Of a stretch of 64,000 nucleotides of DNA, positions 48,101 through 57,632 are shown piece by piece (within the stretch, counting starts at the first letter, position 1; each line of letters opens with the position of its first letter). Made by a program: the position numbers and the translations under genes. This DNA comes from Rhodocyclaceae bacterium (lineage in GTDB: Bacteria; Pseudomonadota; Gammaproteobacteria; Burkholderiales; Rhodocyclaceae): assembly GCA_020445745.1 (NCBI GenBank), contig JAGRGB010000200.1, positions 1-64,000 on the forward strand, in the 5' to 3' direction. The notes under the pieces were generated by a model. The model saw only the letters and a list, made by a program, of their open reading frames with translations. It searched no databases and was not told the origin of the DNA.

Positions 48101-49365
48101 CGTTCCATCACCGCCGCGAAGAAGCCGTCGCAGTCGTGCCGGTCCGGTTGCAGCCGCAGGCGCTCGCCGCAGGAGAGATTCACGCCCTGCGCCCCCAGCA
48201 GGTCTTCCGAGCGCAGCTCGCGGTAGCCGGGATGATCCGCCAGGAAGGCATCGACGATCCCGTCGTTTTCCTCGCGCAACAGACTGCAGGTGGCGTATAC
48301 GAGGCGGCCGCCCGGCTTCGGCAGCCGCGCCGCGGCCGCCAGTATCGCGGCCTGCTTGGTGGCGAGTTCGGCAATCGACTGCGGATTGTGCCGCCATTTG
48401 AGATCGGGATTGCGACGCAGCGTACCGAGGCCGCTGCACGGCGCATCGACCAGCACCCGATCCGCCTTGCCGGACAGCCGCTTGACGCGGGCGTCGTTCT
48501 CGCCGGAGATGACCAGCGGATGAACGTTGGACAGTCCGGCCCGGGCGAGCCGCGGCTTCAGCCTCGCCAGCCGCCGGTCCGAGACGTCGTAGGCGTACAG
48601 GCGCCCGGTGTTCTTCATCAGCGCGCCGAGGTGCAGGGTCTTGCCGCCCGCACCGGCACAGAAATCGACCACCAGTTCGCCACGCCGCGGAGCCACCAGC
48701 ATCGCCAGCAGTTGGCTGCCTTCGTCCTGGACCTCGATATGGCCGTCGACGAACAGCGGGTGGCGGGTCAGGGCCGGCTTCTGTTCGAGACGCAATGCCA
48801 GCGGCGAGAACCGGCACGGCTGGGCGATCAAGCCGTCGCCGGCGAGCGCTTCGCGCACCGCCTCGCGCTCGGCGCGCAGAGGATTGACCCGCAGATCCAG
48901 CGGCGCGGGCCGATTCAGGCTGCGCGCCAGCGCCAGCAGGCCTTCCTCGCCGAACTCCGGAAGCAGCCGATCGACCAGCCAGTCCGGCATGTCGCAGCGC
49001 TCGCCGAGGCTCTCGTCGGCGACCGTCTTGGCCTTGATCTCGGCCAGCCAGTCGCGCTCCTGGGGCTTCAGCACCTCGTGCAGCCGGCGCAGTGACATGC
49101 CCTCGCCGCGAGCCAGCCATGCGAGCAGCAGCTGGCGCGGCGTGGCGTGAAAACCGGCCAGGCGCCGCAGCCAGCGCAGCCGACGAAGCACCGAGTAGAC
49201 ACCCTCGGCAATGAAGGCCCGGTCGCGCTGTCCGAGCCGGCGATGCTCCCGGAAGTGGCGGGAAAGCACACCGTCGGCCGGATGGCGGAAGGCGAGCACA
49301 CTGCCCAGCACCTGCACCGACTGGTCGAGCACGGCCCGCGACAAGGCCCCTTCCTGCACGCTCAC
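48088..49365 (-). CDS. rsmB: 16S rRNA m5C967 methyltransferase RsmB
   Basis: 425 aa. N-terminal NusB-like helical domain, then a SAM-dependent methyltransferase with VVDFCAGAGGKTLHLGALM, VLVDAPCSGLGTLRRNPD (catalytic Cys-loop) and LVYATCSLLREEN (second Cys). Overlaps its neighbours on both sides in the operon purN-DUF3108-rsmB-PLD. Confidence 0.93.
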   Translation of the reverse strand: MSVQEGALSRAVLDQSVQVLGSVLAFRHPADGVLSRHFREHRRLGQRDRAFIAEGVYSVLRRLRWLRRLAGFHATPRQLLLAWLARGEGMSLRRLHEVLKPQERDWLAEIKAKTVADESLGERCDMPDWLVDRLLPEFGEEGLLALARSLNRPAPLDLRVNPLRAEREAVREALAGDGLIAQPCRFSPLALRLEQKPALTRHPLFVDGHIEVQDEGSQLLAMLVAPRRGELVVDFCAGAGGKTLHLGALMKNTGRLYAYDVSDRRLARLKPRLARAGLSNVHPLVISGENDARVKRLSGKADRVLVDAPCSGLGTLRRNPDLKWRHNPQSIAELATKQAAILAAAARLPKPGGRLVYATCSLLREENDGIVDAFLADHPGYRELRSEDLLGAQGVNLSCGERLRLQPDRHDCDGFFAAVMERCAD

Positions 49366-50171
49366 CGGCCCCGCTCCGCGGCGCCGGCGTCGGCGCCGAG
49401 CTGGACGCGCAACGCGCGCTGGTCGAGGATCTCGCCCTTCCTGTCCGCCATCCGGATCCTCACCGGCGCGTCGTCACGCTCCTTGGCCAGCCACACTTCG
49501 AGCACCAGGCTGCCGTCGAGCGCCGCCGCCCGCAGGTGCCGGGCGTCGAAGCGCCCGGCCGGCACCTCGACGACTTCGTCCGGCAGATAGTCGAGACGGC
49601 TCGGCGCGGCCGACTTGCCGGTGACCACGGTCAGCGACACTTCGCCCGCCCAGGGCTCGGCCAGACCGATCTGGTGCCACAGGGTCAGCACATCCTGGTC
49701 GCCACTGCGGATGTTCGCGTGGCGCGCCTGCCCATCGCGGTACAGGGCCACGTCGCCGGTGTCCCAGTCGAACTCCGACCATTCCCGGCGACGGCCGCCG
49801 CGCTCGACCTCGAAGCTCGCCGGCTGCAGGCCCCACGCCCGGATCCGGCCTACGCTGCGCTGGACGTAGCTCAGTCCGTCGATCGCCGACAGCAGGCCCG
49901 TCGCGCGAGCCCGGGAACTCATCTGATAGCGCTCGCCGTCGTGGGACCAGCGGTGTTCGGCGCGTCCCAGCGGCAGCGCCATTCGCCCGTACAGCACTTC
50001 GAAATCGATGCGGCCGCTGCGCGCCCAGGCGCGCACCGCCGACCCGGGCGCCGCCAACGGCCCGCCCGGCTTGACCACCGCGGCACGCAGCGGCGCAGCC
50101 GGGACGATCATGCCGATGCCGGCAAACGCCAGCAGGCGTCTGCGCAACGGACTGAAGGCATCAACCGGCAT
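49362..50171 (-). CDS. DUF3108 exported protein
   Basis: 269 aa from the ATG at 50171. Hydrophobic N-terminus (LLAFAGIGMIVPAAPLRAA). Beta-rich domain with the DUF3108 pattern FEVLYGRMALPLGRAEHRW...YQMSSRARATGLLS and the C-terminal VEVPAGRFDARHLR block. Function unknown; in this group of bacteria it is often between purN and rsmB. Overlaps purN by 11 bp and rsmB by 4 bp. Confidence 0.88.
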   Translation of the reverse strand: MPVDAFSPLRRRLLAFAGIGMIVPAAPLRAAVVKPGGPLAAPGSAVRAWARSGRIDFEVLYGRMALPLGRAEHRWSHDGERYQMSSRARATGLLSAIDGLSYVQRSVGRIRAWGLQPASFEVERGGRRREWSEFDWDTGDVALYRDGQARHANIRSGDQDVLTLWHQIGLAEPWAGEVSLTVVTGKSAAPSRLDYLPDEVVEVPAGRFDARHLRAAALDGSLVLEVWLAKERDDAPVRIRMADRKGEILDQRALRVQLGADAGAAERGR

Positions 50172-50808
50172 CGACCTGGGGCACGCACATGGTCTGCTCG
50201 CTGCGCCCTTCGCCGCGCACCCGGACGCCGCCGCGTTCATCGACGGCCACCCGACCCTCGACGAACCAGCGCACCACCTGCGGATAAAGCCGGTGCTCCT
50301 CGCGCAGCACGCGCGCGGCCAGCGCCGCCGGATCGTCGCCGGGCAGCACCGGCACGACGGCCTGCGCGACGATCGGCCCGGCATCGAGTCGAGGGGTCAC
50401 CAGGTGTACCGTGGCACCATGGACCCGCACCCCGGCCTCGATCGCGCGGCGGTGGGTATCCAGACCACTGAACGCGGGCAGCAGGGAAGGATGGATATTG
50501 AGCAGGCGACCCTGGTAGCGCAGCACGAACGGGTCGGTGAGGACACGCATGAAACCGGCCAGCACCACCAGGTCCGGCGAGAACGTGTCGATGGTCGCGG
50601 CCAGCGCGGTGTCGAACGCCGCACGGTCCGCGAACTGCTTGTGATCGACGATCCGCGTGTCGATGCCCCGCTCGCGGGCGAACACGAGACCCGCAGCATC
50701 GCCCCGGTTGCTGATCACCGCGACGACGTCGGCGCCCGCGATGCCGGCATCGACGATCGCCTGCATGTTGGAACCGCGACCACTGATCAGTACGACGATG
50801 CGTGTCAC
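50161..50808 (-). CDS. purN: phosphoribosylglycinamide formyltransferase PurN
   Basis: 215 aa. RIVVLISGRGSNMQAI at the start, the catalytic Asn/His/Asp set in LLNIHPSLLPAF (Asn, His) and THLDAG-type VTPRLDAGPIVAQ, and LAGFMRVLT. Formylates GAR with 10-formyl-THF in purine synthesis. First gene of the four-gene operon. purM lies 11 kb away rather than next to it. Confidence 0.96.
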   Translation of the reverse strand: MTRIVVLISGRGSNMQAIVDAGIAGADVVAVISNRGDAAGLVFARERGIDTRIVDHKQFADRAAFDTALAATIDTFSPDLVVLAGFMRVLTDPFVLRYQGRLLNIHPSLLPAFSGLDTHRRAIEAGVRVHGATVHLVTPRLDAGPIVAQAVVPVLPGDDPAALAARVLREEHRLYPQVVRWFVEGRVAVDERGGVRVRGEGRSEQTMCVPQVDAG

Positions 50809-50937
50809 TGCCGGTCCCCGGCATCGGCGCCCCGCCCGCCATGGCCGGCAGGCTCGGCGCGGCGCCGCGGCCAGCGAGCGACGTCGCCGCCGCCGGCTCG
50901 CCGCCGTGAGGTCGGACGGCAGGTGCGGGCAGCCGTC

Positions 50938-51597
50938 TCAGACACGTTCGACACCGATGCGTGCGCCCCAGCGCTGACGCAGCCAGGCCCAGGCCAGCGG
51001 CAGCAGCGACAGCGCGATGATGACCAGGATCACCGCCGTCAGGTTCTCTTTGACAAAGGGCAGGTTGCCGAACCAGTAGCCACCCAGGGTCAGCGAGAAG
51101 ATCCAGATGCAGCCGCCGAGGAAGTCGAGCATCACGAAGCGCGGGTAGGTCATCGCCGCGACCCCGGCCACGAAGGGCGCGAAGGTGCGCACCAGCGGCA
51201 GGAAGCGGGCGATGATGATGGTCTTGCCGCCATGGGTCTCGAAGAACTGGTGGGTGCGGTCGAACGCGGCCTTGTTGAACAAGCGCGAGCCCTCCCAACG
51301 GAACACCCGCGGGCCGATGTAGCGGCCGATCCAGTAGTTGGTATTGTCGCCCAGCACCGCGGCGCTCAGCAGCACCGCACACAGGATGCCGATGTCCATG
51401 CCGCCGGTCGCCGCCAGCGCACCGCACACGAACAGCAGCGAGTCGCCGGGCAGGAACGGCGTCACCACCAGGCCGGTCTCGCAGAAGATGATCAGGAACA
51501 GGATCGCGTAGATCCAGGTGCCGTACTGGGCCAGCAGTACCTCGAGGTACTTGTCCAGGTGCAGCACGATGTCGATGAACTGGGCAATGAGCTCCAT
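50938..51597 (-). CDS. DedA family membrane protein
   Basis: 219 aa from the ATG at 51597. Several transmembrane helices; family motifs ETGLVVTPFLPGDSLLF, GDNTNYWIGRYIG, FFETHGGKTIIIARFLPLVRTFAPFVAG and YPRFVMLDFLGGCIWI. DedA proteins are linked to undecaprenyl-phosphate or lipid translocation and to membrane homeostasis. Divergent from mutL. Confidence 0.93.
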   Translation of the reverse strand: MELIAQFIDIVLHLDKYLEVLLAQYGTWIYAILFLIIFCETGLVVTPFLPGDSLLFVCGALAATGGMDIGILCAVLLSAAVLGDNTNYWIGRYIGPRVFRWEGSRLFNKAAFDRTHQFFETHGGKTIIIARFLPLVRTFAPFVAGVAAMTYPRFVMLDFLGGCIWIFSLTLGGYWFGNLPFVKENLTAVILVIIALSLLPLAWAWLRQRWGARIGVERV

Positions 51598-51699
51598 GGG
51601 AACCCGGTCGAAAGGTCGAGCCTGCCATTTTACCCCAGTGCGGCGCACGCGCCGGGTGATTTGCGCAGCGCAGCAGCGGCCGCGGCGCATGGCGGCGGA

Positions 51700-51705
51700 T
51701 ATAAT
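51700..51705 (+). promoter_or_regulatory. candidate -10 box of mutL
   Basis: A perfect TATAAT ends 10 bp before the mutL ATG. A start site 6-8 bases on would make the mRNA almost leaderless. No good -35 is visible at 16-18 bp spacing, so this is tentative. Confidence 0.35.
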
Positions 51706-51715
51706 CGACGCCACG

Positions 51716-53497
51716 ATGCCGCCGATCCATCTGCTGTCCGACCTCCTGATCAACCAGATTGCCGCGGGCGAAGTCGTCGAACGCCCCGCCTCGGTCCTCA
51801 AGGAGCTGCTCGAGAACGCGGTCGATGCCGGCGGGCGCAGCATCGAGGTTCAGCTCGAGCAGGGCGGCGTCCGCCGCATCCGCGTCGCCGACGACGGCTG
51901 CGGCATTCCAGCGGCCGAATTGCCGCTGGCACTGGCCCGCCACGCGACCTCCAAGATCACCAGCCTCGACGACCTCGAGCAGGTCGGCACGATGGGGTTC
52001 CGCGGTGAGGCGCTGGCCGCCATCGCCGGTGTCACGCGCCTTGCGCTGACCAGTCGCGCGCGCGGTGAATCCCATGCCTGGAAGCTCGACGCCGGCCAGC
52101 GCGAGCCGGTGCCGGCGGCACTTGCCGAAGGCACGGTCGTCGACGTCGCCGACCTCTACTACAACACGCCGGCGCGCCGGAAGTTCCTGAAGACCGAAGC
52201 CACCGAGTACGCCCACTGCGACGAGGCCTTCCGGCGGATCGCGCTGGCCCGTCCGCAATTGGCGATGCAACTGTCCCACAACGGTCGCGTCAGCCTGCGC
52301 CTGCCGGTCGGCGATGCCGCGCGGCGCATCGGCGCGTTGATGGGTGATGACTTCGTCGCTCACGCGCGCGCGCTCGAGGCCGACGCCGGCCCGCTGCGCC
52401 TGACCGGCATGGCCTCGCTGCCCGCCTATTCGCGCAGCGGGCGTGACGCCCAGTACTTCTTCGTGAATGGCCGTTTCGTGCGCGACAAGCTGATCGCCCA
52501 TGCGTTGCGCGAAGCCTACGCCGACATCCTTCACGGCAGCCGCCAACCGGCCTTCGTGCTGTTTCTCGAACTCGACCCGGCGGCGGTGGATGTCAATGTC
52601 CACCCGGCCAAGGTCGAGGTGCGCTTCCGCGAATCGCGGGCCGTACACCAGTTCGTGCTGCACGCCCTGCGACGCACGCTGGCCGACAGCGGGGCCGCTG
52701 CGTCGTCGATCGGCCCCGCCGCCGGTCCGCCAGCGATCGGCGCGCCGCCAGCGGCGCCCACCGCCGGCCCATGGTTCAGCGATCGACCGTCGCCGCAGGG
52801 CCAGAGCCGGCTGGCGATGGATTCGGCGAGCCGCGCCTATTTCGACTTCGCGGCCGCCGCGACCGGTGGCGGGCAGCGTCGGGACACGACGTCGCCGTCC
52901 GGCGACGACGCCCGATCACCACCCCTCGGCTTCGCGCTGGCCCAGTTGCACGGCGTCTACGTGCTCGCGCAAAACGACGATGGCCTGGTGCTGGTGGACA
53001 TGCACGCTGCCCACGAGCGAATCCTCTACGAGAAGCTCAAGACCGTGCTCGACGGCACGCCGGCCGTCCAGCGCCTGCTGATTCCGGCCGTGTTCGCCGC
53101 CAGCACGCGCGAGATGGCAACCGCGGAGGCCCACCACGACACGCTGCTGGCGATGGGATTCGAGGTCGCGGCCGCCGGCCCGGCGGAACTTGCAGTGCGT
53201 TCGGTGCCGGCCCTGCTGGCGCGCGCGGCGGTCGGCGAGCTGATGCGCTCGCTGCTCGCGGAACTGCACGACTTTCCGGCCTCGGAAGTGGTCACTGCGC
53301 GGCGCAACGAGTTGCTCGCGACGATGGCCTGCCACGGCGCGGTACGCGCCAACCGCCAGTTGACGATTCCCGAGATGAACGCGCTGCTGCGCGACATGGA
53401 AGGCACCGAACGCGCCGACCAATGCAATCATGGCCGGCCGACCTGGACGCGCTTCTCGCTCGCCGAGCTCGACCGCCTGTTCATGCGCGGCCAATAG
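51716..53497 (+). CDS. mutL: DNA mismatch repair protein MutL
   Basis: 593 aa from the ATG at 51716. GHKL ATPase motifs: NQIAAGEVVERPASVLKELLENAVDAG, IRVADDGCGI, and HATSKITSLDDLEQVGTMGFRGEALAAI. The linker is Pro/Ala-rich and the C-terminal dimerisation domain keeps ACHGAVRANRQL. The DQHA(x)2E(x)4E endonuclease motif is replaced by VDMHAAHERILYE; whether nicking activity remains cannot be settled from this. Followed by the convergent TraB-like gene. Confidence 0.96.
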   Translation: MPPIHLLSDLLINQIAAGEVVERPASVLKELLENAVDAGGRSIEVQLEQGGVRRIRVADDGCGIPAAELPLALARHATSKITSLDDLEQVGTMGFRGEALAAIAGVTRLALTSRARGESHAWKLDAGQREPVPAALAEGTVVDVADLYYNTPARRKFLKTEATEYAHCDEAFRRIALARPQLAMQLSHNGRVSLRLPVGDAARRIGALMGDDFVAHARALEADAGPLRLTGMASLPAYSRSGRDAQYFFVNGRFVRDKLIAHALREAYADILHGSRQPAFVLFLELDPAAVDVNVHPAKVEVRFRESRAVHQFVLHALRRTLADSGAAASSIGPAAGPPAIGAPPAAPTAGPWFSDRPSPQGQSRLAMDSASRAYFDFAAAATGGGQRRDTTSPSGDDARSPPLGFALAQLHGVYVLAQNDDGLVLVDMHAAHERILYEKLKTVLDGTPAVQRLLIPAVFAASTREMATAEAHHDTLLAMGFEVAAAGPAELAVRSVPALLARAAVGELMRSLLAELHDFPASEVVTARRNELLATMACHGAVRANRQLTIPEMNALLRDMEGTERADQCNHGRPTWTRFSLAELDRLFMRGQ

Positions 53498-53506
53498 CCA
53501 CGGGCC

Positions 53507-54406
53507 TCAGCGGATCGGCGCCAGCACCCGGCCCGACCGCTCCAGTTCCCGCACCAGGCTCCGCTCGCCGCCGAAATGGGCGCTCCCGACCGCGGCGAAA
53601 TAGCGCGACGGCCCGCACCCGAGTTCGGCGATCCGCAGCGCCATTTCCCGGTTGCGACGATCGATCAGCGCTTCGGTCATCGGCGCCAGCACCGCCTCGT
53701 CGCCCTGCTCGTTGATCATCGCCAGCAGTTCGTCGGCATCACCGCGCAACCAGGCGGCGCGAATCCGCTCGAAATGGTCCCGGACCCGGTCATCGATGAT
53801 CATCTCGGCGGTCTGTCGCAAGGATTCGAGCTCGGCCGCCAATCCGGCCGCGGACAGGGCTTCGATCTGGCGCCCGACGGTCTCCAGCGCCAACAGCGAT
53901 ATGCCGTGCTGCCGCGCCCGCGTGGCCAGCCACGGCTCGATGCCGAAGCTCGCGTCGAAGCCGGCCCGGGACGCCGCGGCAATCGCCAGCACGGTACCGG
54001 CCAGCCAGGGCCGCATCGCCTGCATCTGCGTCGGATCGATGCCGACCGCCGCGACGGCCCTTGCCAGGCGCTCGGCATCGGCCGCCGGCAGCAGGTCGTC
54101 GAGTCGCTCGCCGGCCGGCAGCCGACCGGCGGCGATCAGCGCCTCGGCCAGCCCCGGCGCCTCGGGATCGATCTCGAGCACCAGCGTGTCGGCGGCGTCG
54201 AAGGCGGCCACGACCCGTTGCGGCAATGGAAAGCAACTGCGATCGCACAGATGCAGGGTGCCGAACAGATGACCGCATACCGTGCCGCGACGATCGCGGA
54301 CCTGCCACAGCAAGCCCTCGGCACCGGCCGCCGCAGCAGCATGCAGCATGCCCAGTGCCACCAGCAGCACGACCAGTGCCCGTGACGCCGATACAATGCC
54401 CCCCAT
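53507..54406 (-). CDS. TraB/GumN (PrgY-type) family exported protein
   Basis: 299 aa from the ATG at 54406, which gives a signal peptide ([20 protein letters not shown]). Family features: [11 protein letters not shown] near the start, [32 protein letters not shown] and the ending [16 protein letters not shown]. Some TIKI-like members are metalloproteases; the role here is unknown. Its start codon shares the CATG palindrome with the divergent miaA start. Confidence 0.88.
   Translation of the reverse strand: MGGIVSASRALVVLLVALGMLHAAAAAGAEGLLWQVRDRRGTVCGHLFGTLHLCDRSCFPLPQRVVAAFDAADTLVLEIDPEAPGLAEALIAAGRLPAGERLDDLLPAADAERLARAVAAVGIDPTQMQAMRPWLAGTVLAIAAASRAGFDASFGIEPWLATRARQHGISLLALETVGRQIEALSAAGLAAELESLRQTAEMIIDDRVRDHFERIRAAWLRGDADELLAMINEQGDEAVLAPMTEALIDRRNREMALRIAELGCGPSRYFAAVGSAHFGGERSLVRELERSGRVLAPIR
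54392..54397 (+). promoter_or_regulatory. candidate -10 box of miaA
   Basis: TACAAT ends 7 bp before the miaA ATG. If used, the miaA mRNA would be leaderless or nearly so. No clear -35 is seen and the box lies inside the divergent TraB-like coding region's 5' end. Confidence 0.3.
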
Positions 54407-55400
54407 GCCCGCTCCCTCGTCTGCGACACCGGTCGCACTGCTCGTCCTCGGTCCCACCGCGAGCGGCAAGACCGCCTGCGCGCTGGCCATCTCCGAGCAG
54501 TTGCCGGTGGAGATCGTCAGCGTGGACTCGGCGTTGGTCTATCGTGGCATGGACATCGGCACCGCCAAACCCAGCTTGGCGGAACGCGCTCGCTGCCCGC
54601 ACCATCTGATCGACATCATAAGCCCCGAACACAGCTACTCGGCGGCACGTTTCGCCGACGACGCGCTGGCGCTGATCGAGGCCATCTGCCGGCGTGGTCG
54701 CATTCCGCTGCTCGCCGGCGGCACGATGCTCTACTTCAAGGCTTTGCGCGACGGACTTTCCGATCTGCCGAGGGCCGACGCCGGGCTGCGCGGCGACATC
54801 GACCGGCAGGCTGCCAGCGAGGGCTGGCCGGCGCTGCACGCCGAACTGACGCGCCTCGATCCGGCGGCCGCAGCCCGCCTCGAGCCGACCGACGCCCAGC
54901 GCATCCAGCGCGCCCTCGAGATCGTCCGCCTGACCGGCCGCCCGCTGGCCGATGCCTACGCCCGGCGCCGGTCGCGTGGCCTGCCCTTCCGTCCGGTGAC
55001 CATCGCCCTCGCGCCGTCGCGCCGCGAGCGGCTCCACCAGCGCATCGCCGAACGCTTCGACGCGATGCTGGCCGACGGCCTGGTGGACGAATTGTGCTCG
55101 CTGCGCAGCCGTTACCGGCTGCACCCGGGGATGCCGTCGATGCGCTGCGTCGGCTATCGCCAGGCGTGGGCCCACCTGGACGGCGCCCTCGACCGGCAAG
55201 GCCTGCGCGAGCGCGGCATCGTCGCGACTCGCCAGCTGGCCAAGCGCCAGCTCACCTGGATGCGACAGTTTCGCGAGGACTGGCCGGATTTCCAGCAGTT
55301 CGACTGCCTGGCGCCAGACCTGATCGAGGCAGTCTGCCGTTACGCCCGCCAATCAGTAGAGGGCCACGCCGCGCCAGGCGGCGATCACGGCCAGCCATAG
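54405..55400 (+). CDS. miaA: tRNA dimethylallyltransferase MiaA
   Basis: 331 aa from the ATG at 54405. P-loop [15 protein letters not shown], then [21 protein letters not shown] and [35 protein letters not shown] near the C-terminus. Adds dimethylallyl to A37 of tRNAs reading UNN codons. Its 3' end overlaps the convergent membrane protein gene by 48 bp. Confidence 0.96.
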   Translation: MPAPSSATPVALLVLGPTASGKTACALAISEQLPVEIVSVDSALVYRGMDIGTAKPSLAERARCPHHLIDIISPEHSYSAARFADDALALIEAICRRGRIPLLAGGTMLYFKALRDGLSDLPRADAGLRGDIDRQAASEGWPALHAELTRLDPAAAARLEPTDAQRIQRALEIVRLTGRPLADAYARRRSRGLPFRPVTIALAPSRRERLHQRIAERFDAMLADGLVDELCSLRSRYRLHPGMPSMRCVGYRQAWAHLDGALDRQGLRERGIVATRQLAKRQLTWMRQFREDWPDFQQFDCLAPDLIEAVCRYARQSVEGHAAPGGDHGQP

Positions 55401-56666
55401 CACCGCCAGCGCGTAGGCTTGCAGGCCGTAGGTGGCGTTGGCGCGCGCCAGTTCGGCGGCCGGCAGGCCGTAGCGGCCCTGCAGCGCGAGATGGATGCCC
55501 GACAGCGGACTGACCGCGAGCCCCACCGCCCACGATTGGGAAAAGACTGTCGCCAGCAACACCGGATCGGGCGCGATCGGCGCCAGCCATGCGGAAACCA
55601 GCGAGATCGAGATCACCGCATGGACGCCGAGCAGCGCGGCGCCGATCATCGCGCCCAGCACCAGCGCTGCCTGCAGGGCGCCGAGGTGCGCGAACGGCAA
55701 CCAGTGGCCGCTGACCGTGAGCAGTGACTGCAGGCCGGCGGCGAACACCGCGGCGGCCAGAAACAGCGCCAGCTCGCCGGACATGGCCGGCAACCGGGTG
55801 ACGGCCTGGTCGCCGGTTCGACGCAGCGCGTCGGCGGCACCGAAGCGCAGCAGGCAGGCAAGCATGGCGATCGACGGCGCCGCGACGGTGATCACGGCCA
55901 GCGCGCTCCAGCCCGGCAGCCACTGGCGGCCGGCCGCCACCGTCACCGCCAGCAGCGCGGGCAGCCACAGGGCCGAGACATGCATCGGGTAACCGACGAA
56001 AGCGGCCACGCCAGCGCCGAGTTCCCGTTCGAGCCGATGGCCGGCGAGCAGCAGCAGGGCCAGCGCGAACGGTGCGCCCGCGGCCACCACGCCGTACAGC
56101 GTGCTGCCCGGCGCATAGGTCAGCGCGACCGCCACGGCCGCGAAGAACGGCGACCACATCGCCGCTGCGAGAAAGGCGCGCACCAGTAGTGCCGCCTGGG
56201 GCGCTTCGAGACGCCGACCGGCCTCCGCCATCCGGTCAGCCATGATGAACACCGCCGACAGGTTGATCACGGCGCCGAACAGATGAACGCCGGCCAGGGT
56301 CCGCCACAGCGCGCGGCGGCCGATGGGCGGGCGCCCGCTGTCGCCATCGACGCCGACCAGTTGCAGGAAACTGACCCCGACGAGCATGCCCAGCAGGGCG
56401 TTGTTCTGGGTCAGCGCGCCGAGCCAGCCGTCGGCGACGCCGAGCAGCGCGGCGATCGTCAGGGCCAGCACGCCGCTGCCGATCAGCCAGCCGACCTGGC
56501 GTCGCTGCCGCGGATCGAGCCGGGGCCACAGCAGCACCCCGGCCGCCCACGCCGCCAGCCCGGCCGGCCAGGCGGGCACTGGCGCGCCCGCACCGTGGCT
56601 GGCGGCCAGTGCCGCCATCAGCATCAGCAGGGCCGCCGCGCTGCGGGTGACGACTCGGGATCGCAT
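55353..56666 (-). CDS. multi-pass membrane protein, unrecognised family
   Basis: 437 aa from the ATG at 56666 (ATG 56702 also possible). Ten or more hydrophobic segments over the whole length and a transporter-like repeat appearance; it may belong to the ion-transporter/ArsB-NhaD superfamily type, but I cannot name a substrate. No soluble domain. The start lies 110 bp from the divergent phosphoesterase gene. Confidence 0.7.
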   Translation of the reverse strand: MRSRVVTRSAAALLMLMAALAASHGAGAPVPAWPAGLAAWAAGVLLWPRLDPRQRRQVGWLIGSGVLALTIAALLGVADGWLGALTQNNALLGMLVGVSFLQLVGVDGDSGRPPIGRRALWRTLAGVHLFGAVINLSAVFIMADRMAEAGRRLEAPQAALLVRAFLAAAMWSPFFAAVAVALTYAPGSTLYGVVAAGAPFALALLLLAGHRLERELGAGVAAFVGYPMHVSALWLPALLAVTVAAGRQWLPGWSALAVITVAAPSIAMLACLLRFGAADALRRTGDQAVTRLPAMSGELALFLAAAVFAAGLQSLLTVSGHWLPFAHLGALQAALVLGAMIGAALLGVHAVISISLVSAWLAPIAPDPVLLATVFSQSWAVGLAVSPLSGIHLALQGRYGLPAAELARANATYGLQAYALAVLWLAVIAAWRGVALY

Positions 56667-56776
56667 GGCCGACAGTTTAGGCCGGGACATCAGGCGCCAC
56701 ATTGCAAATGCGCCGGACCGCCCCCAATATTGTCCTCTGGCCGCCTACGGCCGACTTCCCGATCCGGAGCCCTTGG

Positions 56777-57631
56777 ATGGAGCAGGAACTACGCGCGAAG
56801 ACTCTGCGCCTGATTCACCTTTCCGACCTGCATTTCGGTGCCCAGTCGCAGGGAGCCCTCGACGCGCTGCGCGAGGCGTTGCGAGCGCTCGCGCCATCGC
56901 TCCTGGTGACCACCGGTGATCTTACCCAGCGCGGCCACCCGGATCAGTTGCGTGCGGCACGGGATTTTCTCGACAGCGTCCAGGTACCGTGGCTGGCGAC
57001 CCCCGGCAACCACGACCTGCCGCTGCTGCCTTGGCGGCGCCTGATCGATCCGCTGCGCGACTACCGGCGCTACCTCTCGCCCCACACCGAGCCGCGGGTC
57101 GATGGCGAGTTGGTGCGCCTTGCCTTTCTCGACAGCACCGACCCGTCGGCGTGGCGTGCCGGCCACATCGGCGACACACAGGCCAGCGCCGCAGCCGACT
57201 ACCTGTCCGGCGCCCAGGACGGGCAGATCCGCGTGATCGCGACGCACCACCCGTTCGACGACCTCAGCGCCGACGGACGGGAAGGCATGCGCGGTGCCCG
57301 TCGTGCCCTCGAGATCCTGTGCGCGGACGGCCTCGTCGATCTGCTGCTGTGCGGGCATCTGCACCAGACGCGGATCGGCATCCTGCGCAACGAGGGGCTG
57401 CGCTGCGTCGTCGGCTGCGTCGCCGCGACGCCGACCTCGCCGCGCTGCGAGGCGTCCGGCGAATCCTTCGTCTGCGTCGACCTGTGCGAGGACGCGATCA
57501 CCCTGTCGCCATGGCGGCGCACACCGGACACCGAGCGCTTTCGCCGGGTCAGTGGCCGTCACTTCTGCCGCCAGCGCGACAATCACTGGCGCGAGATCGA
57601 GCCCGACCTCGACGACGAAGAAGACGCCTGA
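56777..57631 (+). CDS. calcineurin-like metallophosphoesterase
   Basis: 284 aa from the ATG at 56777, with GGAG eight bases upstream. Metal-binding motifs in order: LIHLSDLHFG (DxH), LLVTTGDLTQRG (GD), TPGNHDLP (GNHD), ATHHPFDD (H) and LLCGHLHQTR (GHxH). Resembles the CpdA/Icc-type phosphodiesterase group; the substrate (cAMP or other) is not determined. Converges on the RND gene, 1 bp apart. Confidence 0.9.
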   Translation: MEQELRAKTLRLIHLSDLHFGAQSQGALDALREALRALAPSLLVTTGDLTQRGHPDQLRAARDFLDSVQVPWLATPGNHDLPLLPWRRLIDPLRDYRRYLSPHTEPRVDGELVRLAFLDSTDPSAWRAGHIGDTQASAAADYLSGAQDGQIRVIATHHPFDDLSADGREGMRGARRALEILCADGLVDLLLCGHLHQTRIGILRNEGLRCVVGCVAATPTSPRCEASGESFVCVDLCEDAITLSPWRRTPDTERFRRVSGRHFCRQRDNHWREIEPDLDDEEDA

Positions 57632-57632
57632 C

